Positions 31,118 to 39,079 of a DNA stretch of 39,359 nucleotides are shown in pieces. The DNA comes from Nitrospirota bacterium. GTDB lineage: Bacteria; Nitrospirota; UBA9217. A program made the position numbers and the translations under genes. Position 1 is the stretch's first letter. Each line of letters starts with the position of its first letter. Location of the stretch: assembly GCA_020052615.1 (NCBI GenBank), contig JAGVOT010000135.1, forward strand, positions 1 to 39,359. The letters are read 5' to 3'. The notes beneath the pieces are model-generated. The model ran no database searches. It saw only the letters and a program-made list of their open reading frames with translations, and had not been told where the DNA came from.

Positions 31118-32182
31118 GTGAGCAAGATCAGGGATAGTATCGTCGGTTGTCTCCTTGGAACCGCTGTCGGTGACGCGCTCGGCCTGCCCTATGAAGGCAT
31201 GACGGGCTCCCGGGGCGGGAGCATGTTCCCGGACCGCTGCCGACTTCACTTCCTTCCCGGTTACGGAATGGTCTCGGATGATACGGAGCACGCCTGCTTC
31301 ACCGCCCGGGCGCTCATTGCGTCAAAGGGCGATCCGGACCGGTTCGAAAAGGAACTGGCCTGGTCGCTTCGCTGGTGGCTCCTCGGAATGCCGGCGGGAA
31401 TAGGATTCGCGACGCTTCGGTCGATCCTGCGGCTTTGGGTCGGGATCCCTCCGGAGAGGTCGGGAGTGTTCTCGGCAGGGAACGGTCCTGCCATGAGAAG
31501 TCCCCTCCTCGGTGTCGCATACGGCAATTCTCCGGAAAGACTCAGGGAATTCGTGCTTCGATCGACGCGGCTTACCCATACTGATCCGAAGGCGTATTAT
31601 GGAGCGCTGGCCGTTGCAGTTGCGGCGCACGCGAGCGCGGAAGGGTCGGTAGCTCCTCATGATTTTCTTAGAGTCCTCAGGGAAACCCTGCATGACGCGC
31701 CGGCGGGGGAACTCCTCGGGCTCATTGACAGGGCATGCAGTTCGGCGGAGAGGGACGAGCCGGTCTCTGCGTTCGCGACAGGCATCGGGAGCAGGAACGG
31801 GATATCAGGTTACATGTATCACACGGTAACCTGTGTTATCCAGGTGTGGCTGCGTCATCAAAAGGATTATTCAGCGGGGATTAAGGAGATCATCACTGCC
31901 GGAGGCGATACGGACACGACTGCCGCGGTCCTTGGGGGGATCATCGGGGCCGGTGTGGGCCATGCAGGCATCCCCCGGAACCTGCTGGCAGGGATCGTGG
32001 AGTGGCCGCGCAGCACAGCCTGGATGGAGCGACTCGGCATAGTTCTCGCGCGATCATTGAAGGAACCTGGCAACGCGGAGGCGCCGGGTTACTTCGTTCC
32101 GGCCATTCCGCTGAGGAACGCTTCTTTTCTGCTGGTGGTTCTTGCCCACGGCGTCAGAAGGCTGTTTCCCCCGTACCGGTAG
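31118..32182 (+). CDS. ADP-ribosylglycohydrolase family protein
   Basis: 354 residues from GTG 31118 (GGAGG upstream). Helical ARH/DraG fold with the two metal motifs: GCLLGTAVGDALG then SDDTEH (53-58) and GGDTDT (262-267), followed by AAVLGGIIGAGVG. These bind two Mg2+ and the ribose of ADP-ribose. Members reverse protein ADP-ribosylation (as DraG does for nitrogenase reductase), or hydrolyse free ADP-ribose derivatives. No DraT or other transferase is nearby; the NrtR-like regulator and NAD-kinase-like gene point to NAD turnover. The ribosome site and short gap indicate coupling to the kinase-like gene. Confidence 0.9.
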   Translation: MSKIRDSIVGCLLGTAVGDALGLPYEGMTGSRGGSMFPDRCRLHFLPGYGMVSDDTEHACFTARALIASKGDPDRFEKELAWSLRWWLLGMPAGIGFATLRSILRLWVGIPPERSGVFSAGNGPAMRSPLLGVAYGNSPERLREFVLRSTRLTHTDPKAYYGALAVAVAAHASAEGSVAPHDFLRVLRETLHDAPAGELLGLIDRACSSAERDEPVSAFATGIGSRNGISGYMYHTVTCVIQVWLRHQKDYSAGIKEIITAGGDTDTTAAVLGGIIGAGVGHAGIPRNLLAGIVEWPRSTAWMERLGIVLARSLKEPGNAEAPGYFVPAIPLRNASFLLVVLAHGVRRLFPPYR

Positions 32183-32210
32183 CGGGGGGGGCAGGCAGAC
32201 AACGTGCGGA

Positions 32211-34349
32211 CTAGGAATTCAATGCCTTGCGCACCCGCGTCAGCAGTTCCGTCGGCGTTATCGGCTTCTGCATCAGATCGAAGCCCTGATCAACCAATCC
32301 TTGTCTGTTGATGACATCCGCCGTGTACCCGCTCATGAAAAGCACCTTGACATCGGGGTGAAGCGCTTTGATGGCGCTCAGGGCCTGCTTTCCGTTCATC
32401 TTCGGCATGATCGTGTCCAGGATGACGAGCTTGATGCCGTCGCCGTTCTCGGAGAACACGCGGACCGCCTGCTCGCCGTCCTGCGCTTCGAGAACCCGGT
32501 AGCCATGCTCCTGGAGCACTGCCCGTATCAGGGCGAGGACCATCTTGTCGTCCTCGGCGACGAGGACGGTCTCCGTGCCGCGCGACCCCGGTGCTTCGCT
32601 CCGGGGCAGCTGCTCTTCCTGTGCCGACCTGTGCAGCAACGGCAGGCAGATCTTGAACGTGGTGCCCTTTCCGATCTCGCTGTAGACGGAGATCGTGCCG
32701 TTGTGCTGCCGGATGATCCCGTAGGCCATGGCCAGGCCGAGACCGGTGCCCCGGCCGACCTCCTTGGTGGTAAAGAAGGGCTCGAAGATCTTGAGCCGCG
32801 TCGACTCGTCCATGCCCGAGCCCGTGTCGGAGACCGAAAGGACCGCGAACGACCCGGCGGATTGGACCCCGTGCATGCGCGCCTGCCGGGCGTCGAAGAC
32901 CGTCTGTTCGCTCCGGATGGAGAAGCGACCGCCCTGCGGCATGGCGTCCCGGGCGTTCGTGGCAAGGTTCATGAGCACCTGTTCGAGCTGGCCCGCGTCG
33001 GCCTGTACGATCAGATCGTCGTCGGACAGCTCCGACGCGAGCTCGATATCCTCGCCGATCAAGGGCAGCAGAAGCTTTTCCACGCGCCGGACGACCGCGT
33101 TCAGGTCCACCGGTACGGGGGTCAGGGGCTGTTTTCTGCCGAAGGTCAGGAGGTTTTTCGTCAGCCGGGCGGCCCGCTGCGCCGATTCGAGGATGTTCGC
33201 CACACCGGTCTTCAGGGGGTCGGCGTCGTCCATCTTCCGCTGAAGGATGCTCCCGTACCCGATGATCGCAGTCAGGATGTTGTTGAAATCGTGGGCGACG
33301 CCTCCCGCGAGCGTTCCGATGGCCTCCATTTTCTGCGACTGGATCAGCTGAGCCTCGAGCTTCTGACGCTCGGTGATGTCGAAGAAGGTCACGACCGCTC
33401 CCGCGACGGTGCCGTTGCTCTCGATAGGGTAGGACCAGTACTCCACCGGGAAGCTGGTGCCGTCGGCCCGCCAGAAGACCTCGGTGTCCGCGTGGCTGCC
33501 CCGGCTTTCCCGGTAGGCACTGTAGATCTTGCAGTCCTGCTCCGGATGGGGAGAACCATCCCGCTTTTTGTGGTGGATCAGCTCGTGCATGTTCCTGCCG
33601 AGGATGTCCGCTTCCTTGCCGTACCCCAGCATCCTGCGGCCCGAAGAATTGCAGAAGGTGCAAGTGCCCCTGGTGTCGATGCCGTAAATGCCCTCGGCCG
33701 TGGATTCGAGCAGCAGCCGGATGCGCTGCTCGCGCTGGGCCAGATCTCCAGTGCGCTCGCGGACCACGTTCTCCAGACCGTCATGGGCGTGCTGCAGCGC
33801 TTCCTCGGCGCGCTGACGGAGTTCGATCTCATGCTCCAGGGGCGCCAACGCCATTCTTCGCTGGGACCTCCACAAGACGACGCCGAGGATGGCGGTGAAG
33901 AGAATAGAGCCGGCGATGAGCCGGTTCCTGAGCTGGGTGACGACCGCGTCGGCCTTGCCGAGGTCCGCCGTGAGCGACAGGAGCATCAGGGGCCGGCTGT
34001 CCTGCGTGATCATCTTGTTCAGCTCGATGGCCCTGGCCTGGCCCTTCGGAGCCCGTTGGAATTCCCCGACAACGAAGCCGTTCGGCGCCGTGGCACGGAG
34101 AAGCAGGAGCTCCGGGTGCACCGACCCCCAGCGCTCGATGAACGTCCGGATGGTCACATAGTCGGACCTGAGCAGCGACTCGTGGAACGCTTCCGCCATC
34201 AGATCGAGTTCAGCGGCCAAATCTGCCTGTGCCATGCCGATAAGCGTCGCATGCTGCTGCCAGGTTACCAGCATGGTCCCGGTGATGAGAAATATGAGCA
34301 GGATGCCGGTGAGGGCGAGGATGGCGCCGGTGTAGCGGAATTTCCTCAC
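32211..34349 (-). CDS. Hybrid sensor histidine kinase with receiver
   Basis: 712 residues. TM1 about 8-30, periplasmic sensor about 31-143, TM2 about 144-160, coiled coil, PAS about 205-328, HisKA with GGVAHDFNN (H353), HATPase with [16 protein letters not shown] and GRGTGLGLA, then a receiver domain about 595-712 (D645 in VILDTIMP, K695). Its start overlaps the stop of the upstream PhnD-like gene by 4 bases. The kinase should autophosphorylate and pass phosphate to its own receiver; a separate output regulator is not adjacent. The binding protein may present ligand to the periplasmic domain. Confidence 0.93.
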   Translation of the reverse strand: MRKFRYTGAILALTGILLIFLITGTMLVTWQQHATLIGMAQADLAAELDLMAEAFHESLLRSDYVTIRTFIERWGSVHPELLLLRATAPNGFVVGEFQRAPKGQARAIELNKMITQDSRPLMLLSLTADLGKADAVVTQLRNRLIAGSILFTAILGVVLWRSQRRMALAPLEHEIELRQRAEEALQHAHDGLENVVRERTGDLAQREQRIRLLLESTAEGIYGIDTRGTCTFCNSSGRRMLGYGKEADILGRNMHELIHHKKRDGSPHPEQDCKIYSAYRESRGSHADTEVFWRADGTSFPVEYWSYPIESNGTVAGAVVTFFDITERQKLEAQLIQSQKMEAIGTLAGGVAHDFNNILTAIIGYGSILQRKMDDADPLKTGVANILESAQRAARLTKNLLTFGRKQPLTPVPVDLNAVVRRVEKLLLPLIGEDIELASELSDDDLIVQADAGQLEQVLMNLATNARDAMPQGGRFSIRSEQTVFDARQARMHGVQSAGSFAVLSVSDTGSGMDESTRLKIFEPFFTTKEVGRGTGLGLAMAYGIIRQHNGTISVYSEIGKGTTFKICLPLLHRSAQEEQLPRSEAPGSRGTETVLVAEDDKMVLALIRAVLQEHGYRVLEAQDGEQAVRVFSENGDGIKLVILDTIMPKMNGKQALSAIKALHPDVKVLFMSGYTADVINRQGLVDQGFDLMQKPITPTELLTRVRKALNS

Positions 34350-35212
34350 AGCTCGACCCCCGCCCGCGCCAGATCATTCATGATCGAGCGGAGAGCGTCG
34401 AAATCGCGGTCATCGGCAGGCACGAGAGCGATGACGTCGCTCCGCATGCCGCTGATGATCTTTCGGCCTTCGGCGCTGTCCGCGAGCTGCAGCAACGCCA
34501 TCCGGAGGGCCTGCACGGTCTCCTCCGGCAGATCCTTGCGGGCGATGAAGACGTGGTCGGTGATGGGGGCGCTCCGGACCAGGGACCGCAGTCCCTGGGG
34601 TTCGTAGTGCAGGAAGACCTCTTCTTTCACGGCTCCGGCGTCAAAGGTGCCTGCCAGGATGCCGAGGGCGATATTGTCCTGGTTCGCCACATAGCTGATC
34701 TGGGAAAAGTCATTCACGTCGATGCCCGCCTTGAGCAGCATGTGGCGCGGGACGAAGTGGCTCATGGTGGATGCGCGGTCGCCGAAGACGAACCGTTTGC
34801 CCTTGAGCCGGGCAAGGGAGGCGACGGGGCTGTCCTTTCTCACCATGATGTGGCCGTGGAAGAACTTGCCTTCCTTCGTCTTGAAGGCGGCGAGGAGCGG
34901 GCGCTTTCCGTACTGGCTGGTAAGCTTCAAGTACGACGCGGGCCCCATGAAGGCGATGTCCATGATGCCGTTCCCGATCCTGTGGATGTGGGCCTCGTAG
35001 GAGCTCCCTACTTCGACCGTCACCGGCCGCCCGAGCTGCCTGCCGAGGTATTCGGCGAGAGGGGTGTACCGCTTGATCAGCTCTGATGCGGAGAGATAGG
35101 GGTGGACGCAGAGCTTGAGCGGTTCCCCGGATTGCGCCGGATGGACAGAGAGGAACAGCAGGAACGTCAGTACGATCACGGAAATAACCGCAGGGCTGCT
35201 CTTGGTCGTCAT
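34346..35212 (-). CDS. PhnD-like periplasmic binding protein, kinase partner
   Basis: 288 residues with a signal peptide (about 1-28) and the PhnD/phosphite-type pattern: LCVHPYLSASELIKRYTPLAEYLG, MDIAFMGPASYLKL, then KDSPVASLARLKGKRFVFGDRAS. This family binds phosphonates, phosphite or other small anions. There is no ABC permease or ATPase next to it; instead it is coupled to a hybrid histidine kinase (ATGA overlap), so it probably acts as a ligand sensor rather than an importer. CAGGAG precedes the start. Confidence 0.85.
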   Translation of the reverse strand: MTTKSSPAVISVIVLTFLLFLSVHPAQSGEPLKLCVHPYLSASELIKRYTPLAEYLGRQLGRPVTVEVGSSYEAHIHRIGNGIMDIAFMGPASYLKLTSQYGKRPLLAAFKTKEGKFFHGHIMVRKDSPVASLARLKGKRFVFGDRASTMSHFVPRHMLLKAGIDVNDFSQISYVANQDNIALGILAGTFDAGAVKEEVFLHYEPQGLRSLVRSAPITDHVFIARKDLPEETVQALRMALLQLADSAEGRKIISGMRSDVIALVPADDRDFDALRSIMNDLARAGVEL

Positions 35213-35334
35213 CGGTGCGCTCCTGTTCCGGATGCTACCACATTCTGATTTTATCAGGGAGCCGGGGTGAAATCCAGCGCAATATCTGGAGTCGCGCAGG
35301 ACAGCATGGCCTCCTGCGGCAGGCAGTGTCAGGA

Positions 35335-35706
35335 CTATCTCCCCATCTTTTTAAGCAGGTCCTCGAGGCCGGCGAAGGGCCTATGCGTTGCGGGCTGTTC
35401 CTTTCCGCCTTCCGGACCTGCCGCCTCGCGCGATCCCGCTTCGAGGTACTTCTGGTGTTCGTTGTCGTGACAGTAGAGGCACAGCAGCTCCCAGTTGCCG
35501 CCGTCCTGCGGATTGTTCTCGTGGTTGTGGTCCTTGTGGTGGACCGTCAGCTCGCGGAGCTTCTTTCCCGCGAACTCGCGGCCGCACCTGCCGCAGACCG
35601 GCGGAAACAGCTTCAGCGCCTTCTCGCGGTAGCCCTGCTCCCGAAGCTCGCGGTTCTTTCTGGCTTCGGCGATGATCCGGTCCTGTTCGTTCTTTTCCGA
35701 CGACAT
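35335..35706 (-). CDS. HNH endonuclease, YajD-like
   Basis: 123 residues. C38-x2-C41 (CGRCGREF), LTVHHKDHNHENNP (the His-His-Asn core of the HNH site) and LLCLYCHDNEH with the second cysteine pair, as in YajD-type HNH proteins. Metal-dependent DNA cleavage is the family activity, but the physiological role is unknown. The C-terminus is Gly/Glu-rich, probably disordered. It sits alone between the PhnD-like gene and a paired-hairpin element. Confidence 0.87.
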   Translation of the reverse strand: MSSEKNEQDRIIAEARKNRELREQGYREKALKLFPPVCGRCGREFAGKKLRELTVHHKDHNHENNPQDGGNWELLCLYCHDNEHQKYLEAGSREAAGPEGGKEQPATHRPFAGLEDLLKKMGR

Positions 35707-35736
35707 ATTCCCGTTCCCCGGCTTTCCGGCTTAACG

Positions 35737-35840
35737 TCAAAACGCACCCTAAAGGGTGCGGCTACCAACTACAAATTTAATGCGTTACGATTTGGCAGCC
35801 GCGGGCTTTAGCCCGCGTAATTAATCTTTCAACAGCCTGC
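35737..35840 (-). repeat. Paired-hairpin REP/MITE-like element, copy 2
   Basis: Inverted copy of 20178-20281. Palindromes CGCACCCTAAAGGGTGCG (35743-35760) and CGCGGGCTTTAGCCCGCG (35800-35817). The second differs from copy 1 by an A-T to G-C pair change on both arms. It reaches the dusB stop codon. Confidence 0.88.
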
Positions 35841-36847
35841 TAATAACTGTCCGGCACTGCCTGATGAGACGTCGCGGCTCCGGTCTTCAACACCTGGAAA
35901 TACTCGTTGATCTCCCGCTTCACGTTGCCTACGCCCCACATATGGTTGATGCGCTCCCGGAACTCCGCGCCGCCCTGCAGGCCTTTCGTGTACCACGAGA
36001 GATGTTTGCGCATTTCAAGCACGCCGATGTCCTCGCCCGCCAGTCTCACCATGTCGTTCAGGTGGCGCAGCATGATCGCCCGCCGCTCGTCGAGCGTGGG
36101 GTGCGGCGGAAGGACGCCGGTCTCGAGATACAGCTTTGCCTCACGGAAGATCCAGGGATTGCCTTCGATCGCCCTGCCGATCATCACGCCGTCGCAGCCT
36201 GTCTCGTCGATCATGCGCTTAGCGTCCATGCCGGATCGCACGTCGCCGTTGCCGATCACGGGGATGCCGACGGAGTCCTTCACGATCCTGATCATGCTCC
36301 AGTCCGCGGAGCCGGAGAATCCCTGGGCCTTGGTCCTGCCATGCACGGTCACGGCAGCGATGCCGGTCCGTTCGGCAGCGCGGGCGAAGTCCGTGGCGAT
36401 GATGTTCTGCGCGTCCCAGCCGAGCCGGATCTTCACGGTCACCGGGACACGCGACGCCTCCACGACCGCTGCCATGATCTCCTCTGCGAGGACGATATCG
36501 CGCAGGAGCGCCGATCCCGCGCCGGACCTCAGGACCTTCGGCACCGGGCAGCCCATATTGATGTCGATGAAATCCACTTCGCCGATGGACACGATCTGGG
36601 CGGCCTCTGCCATGGTCTCCGGCGTTGAGCCGAAGATCTGGAACACTACGGGACGCTCGGCAGGGTCGGTGTGGAGCATGCCGAAGGTGCGCTTGTGCTC
36701 GCGCACGAGGGCCTCGACGCTCAGCATTTCCGAGTAAACGAGTCCGGCGCCCATTTCCTTGCAGATCATGCGGAAGGGGAAATCGGTGATCCCGGCCATG
36801 GGCGCCAGTACCAGCGGGTTTTGACGGAGTATTTCTCTGATGTCCAT
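35840..36847 (-). CDS. dusB: tRNA-dihydrouridine synthase DusB-like
   Basis: 335 residues from the ATG at 36847; an upstream in-frame start would lie in the repeat region. FMN-dependent TIM barrel with LAPMAGITDFPFR, SEMLSVEALV, FQIFGSTPE, INMGCPVPKV (catalytic C100), VTVHGRTKAQGFSG and IGNGDVRS. It reduces uridine to dihydrouridine in tRNA; the NMGCPVPK motif fits DusB. The -10 TATAAT ends six bases before the ATG, so the transcript may be leaderless. The gene sits alone. Confidence 0.92.
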   Translation of the reverse strand: MDIREILRQNPLVLAPMAGITDFPFRMICKEMGAGLVYSEMLSVEALVREHKRTFGMLHTDPAERPVVFQIFGSTPETMAEAAQIVSIGEVDFIDINMGCPVPKVLRSGAGSALLRDIVLAEEIMAAVVEASRVPVTVKIRLGWDAQNIIATDFARAAERTGIAAVTVHGRTKAQGFSGSADWSMIRIVKDSVGIPVIGNGDVRSGMDAKRMIDETGCDGVMIGRAIEGNPWIFREAKLYLETGVLPPHPTLDERRAIMLRHLNDMVRLAGEDIGVLEMRKHLSWYTKGLQGGAEFRERINHMWGVGNVKREINEYFQVLKTGAATSHQAVPDSY

Positions 36848-36853
36848 GGAGGC

Positions 36854-36859
36854 ATTATA
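36854..36859 (-). promoter_or_regulatory. -10 element giving a leaderless dusB mRNA
   Basis: TATAAT on the minus strand, six bases before ATG 36847; no ribosome site fits between them. The -35 is weak (TTGTTC, 16 bases upstream). Confidence 0.5.
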
Positions 36860-36916
36860 AGGGATTTTGGCCGAAGAACAAACAGAAAACAGGTCCTCCA
36901 CATAGATACAGGTACA

Positions 36917-37079
36917 CGAAGAAAAACCTTTGACACTGATTTCCACAGATAAAGTGCCTATGATAACTACGGATAGAACCAAGTCTGTTTTCTTCCCTCG
37001 GTCTTGATACTTATCCGTCTTTATCGTCTTACCGATCCGCCTCTTCTGTGTCGAAGATATTTCCTGGTTGTTCGCGGTT
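36917..37079 (-). repeat. 163-bp dispersed repeat, copy B
   Basis: Opposite-strand relative of 19296-19458. From the minus strand it starts AACCGCG, then TTCGACACAGAAGAGGCGGA, and ends AAATCAGTGTCAAAG and TTTTTCTTCG. It fills much of the spacer between dusB and the deacetylase gene; the remaining spacer shows no gene. Confidence 0.85.
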
Positions 37080-37163
37080 ATATGAGGCTGCTATTTTATA
37101 AGCAAGGTGAGATGAAATGAGGCGAACTCCGCTCTCACAATCATTCCTTTTTGACCCTCCCGG

Positions 37164-37172
37164 TGTTATAAT
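37164..37172 (+). promoter_or_regulatory. Extended -10 directly before the deacetylase ATG
   Basis: TGTTATAAT, then CCGCC and the ATG at 37178. Transcription would start at or inside the start codon, a second likely leaderless gene. Confidence 0.55.
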
Positions 37173-37177
37173 CCGCC

Positions 37178-38083
37178 ATGCGATCGAACTCGTTCCTTGC
37201 TATTTTTTTCGCTGTCCTTCTCTCCGTCCCCGTCTACGGAGCAAGCATCGATCTCCTGATCGTTGAACACGGCCCCCGGGACTCGAATATGGTGGCCCTG
37301 ACCTTCGACGCATGCCCCACGGGCCGCGATGACGAATATGACGAGCGGGTCATCGAGGCGCTGATCACGGAGAAGGTCCCGGCCACCCTGTTCATGAGCG
37401 GCCGATGGGTGGAGAAGAACGCCGGGCGGGCGAAATTCCTGGCCGACCAGCCTCAATTCGAGATCGCGAACCACGCCTTCTGGCATCCCCACATGCTGGA
37501 AAAGGACGATGAGCGCATCGTTCGGGAACTGCGGCGTACGCAGGCGGTCATCAAAAAGGCCACCGGCAGGGGACCGAAGTATTTCCGGCCTCCCTTCGGC
37601 GAAGTGGACGAGCGGCTGGCAACGCTTGCGTCCCAGGCCGGGCTGGTCACGATCCAGTATGACATCGCATCGGGCGACCCCGACCCGGGCCTTTCGGCGA
37701 AACGGATCGCCCGTGCCGTAGTGGAGGAGGCAAAAGGCGGCAGCATCGTGGTCCTGCATATGAATAGGAACGGCGTGCGGACCGCGGAGGCGCTGCCCGA
37801 GATCGTCAAGGGATTGCGGGAGAAGGGATTCGATCTGGTGACGGTGGGGGAGATGCTGAAGACGGCGGACACGGGGACGCGGAGACGCGGGGACGGGGGG
37901 ACAGGGCAAGGGAAGGGCAAGACGACGCGGGGGCAGGGCGATGCTGAAATAAAGCCGGCTGCGACTGCTTCGATGGAACCTTCACACCTCGTGTCAACCT
38001 CTTTGCCGAAGGATACGTTGCACAATGCCCTGCATTCTTCCGGTGAGGCGACCATGCCCGATGCTCAGAACGCCGGCAAATAA
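37178..38083 (+). CDS. Exported polysaccharide deacetylase (NodB domain)
   Basis: 301 residues. Signal peptide about 1-22, then the NodB domain (about 37-228): TFDAC (D44), NHAFWHPH (H99 and H103, metal ligands), RPPFGE (R137) and VVLHM (H194). It removes acetyl groups from peptidoglycan, chitin-like or exopolysaccharide N-acetyl-sugars in the periplasm. Residues about 231-301 are a low-complexity tail (TGTRRRGDGGTGQGKGK) whose DNA iterates GGGGACGCGGAGACGCG, the same kind of word repeat found in nearby spacers. That suggests a repeat element ran into the gene and extended it. No neighbouring synthase identifies the substrate. Confidence 0.87.
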   Translation: MRSNSFLAIFFAVLLSVPVYGASIDLLIVEHGPRDSNMVALTFDACPTGRDDEYDERVIEALITEKVPATLFMSGRWVEKNAGRAKFLADQPQFEIANHAFWHPHMLEKDDERIVRELRRTQAVIKKATGRGPKYFRPPFGEVDERLATLASQAGLVTIQYDIASGDPDPGLSAKRIARAVVEEAKGGSIVVLHMNRNGVRTAEALPEIVKGLREKGFDLVTVGEMLKTADTGTRRRGDGGTGQGKGKTTRGQGDAEIKPAATASMEPSHLVSTSLPKDTLHNALHSSGEATMPDAQNAGK

Positions 38084-38158
38084 GCCACTGACCGCAACGG
38101 CTTCAAGGCGAACTCAGCCGAACGTTCTCAGATAACATGCAGCGGCAGAAAAGAGGTA

Positions 38159-38190
38159 AATAAAAAAGGCCCGGAATAATTCCGGGCCTT
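38159..38190 (-). terminator. Terminator of the ferritin-like gene
   Basis: Stem AAGGCCCGGAA (38166-38176) and TTCCGGGCCTT (38180-38190) with a three-base loop. On the minus strand it is followed by TTTTTATTT. It may also stop weaker transcripts from the deacetylase side. Confidence 0.88.
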
Positions 38191-38216
38191 TCGTGTTCTC
38201 AGTGATGTTTTCCGCA

Positions 38217-38684
38217 CTAGGCGTTCTTGAACGCCGCGAGCCACATGATGTGGCTTTTCTCCTCGTTAATGACCTCGTCCATGACCTCTTTTTCTTTCAC
38301 GATCTTGCGAAGCTCCATGAAGTAGAGCAGGGTTTCCTTCTCGAATCCCAGGGCGAACGAGACCGCTTCCTTTTCGGACCTGATGCGGTCCATGGAGGGA
38401 AGGGACTTATGTTTGCCGAGAAAGAACTCCGATTCCACGAACGCGCGCATGTAGTTCGTTACCTCGCCCCATTCCACCGGCTCGGGGCCGGACTTGTCCA
38501 CCATGGCCTTGAGATCGCCGAAGGTCTTTTCGTGGGTCTTTTCCTTTGATGCGAGCGTGGTGAAGAGCTTGACCAACTCGGCGTTCTTTTTGAACTTTTC
38601 AGCGATAGAGGTGTAGAACTGGTATCCGAGCTTTTCGGTCTGCACCGCCATCTCCATGACCTCGTTGACATTGTACTTGTTCAT
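38217..38684 (-). CDS. Ferritin-like (rubrerythrin-type) protein
   Basis: 155 residues from ATG 38684 (AAGGGAG upstream). Four-helix bundle pattern with EKLGYQFYTSIAEKF (E17), KEKTHEKTF (E48, H51), a third helix LGFEKETLLYFMEL and EVINEEKSHIMWL, giving the repeated E-xx-H pairs of a di-iron site. It lacks the C-terminal rubredoxin domain of classic rubrerythrin, so is a ferritin-like protein used for peroxide removal or iron storage. A perfect -35 promoter drives it and a terminator ends it; it is monocistronic. Confidence 0.88.
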   Translation of the reverse strand: MNKYNVNEVMEMAVQTEKLGYQFYTSIAEKFKKNAELVKLFTTLASKEKTHEKTFGDLKAMVDKSGPEPVEWGEVTNYMRAFVESEFFLGKHKSLPSMDRIRSEKEAVSFALGFEKETLLYFMELRKIVKEKEVMDEVINEEKSHIMWLAAFKNA

Positions 38685-38739
38685 AGGTTCTCCCTTGCAT
38701 GGTAAGATGTGATCTGAGCACACAACAGCAACGGTTAAA

Positions 38740-38768
38740 ATAATATCGTGTTAGCGGGCAGGTGTCAA
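38740..38768 (-). promoter_or_regulatory. Promoter of the ferritin-like gene
   Basis: Minus strand: TTGACA (38768-38763), 17-base spacer, TATTAT (38745-38740). Confidence 0.85.
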
Positions 38769-39079
38769 CCCCGAAAACAATGAAGAAAGCATCTCAGCAT
38801 TGCCATGACCTTTTGATGCATACGGAGATGAGGAAAGGATAAAACCTTAGACGACGGTAACATTAAAAACGGTTCGCTTCTTGCGGCTTGAGACCAAAAG
38901 CAAATTCTTGATGGTGGTTTAAAAGCGGGCTAAGGCCGTTGACTTCCTCACCTGACTTTCCCCTGCGTCCCCTGCGGTAACATTTCATATCCTTGTATTG
39001 TTATGGGGTGATCCCGTTAAAAAACGGCTCGTGGTCCCGTTTAAGGTGATATTCCTCTGGTCTGTGCCGTGGTCTGTGT
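38769..39079. other. Gene-free spacer with a 37-bp repeat module
   Basis: No gene is supported. 38941-38977 is the third copy (minus strand) of the module GACTTCCTC(A/G)CCTG...CTGCGG seen at 4725-4761 and 6824-6860. Here its opposite hairpin arm is absent. Confidence 0.65.

Noticed and set aside
32142-34607. Long plus-strand open frame of 821 codons
   Set aside because: It is the antisense of the hybrid histidine kinase and part of the PhnD-like gene; all recognisable domains read on the minus strand.
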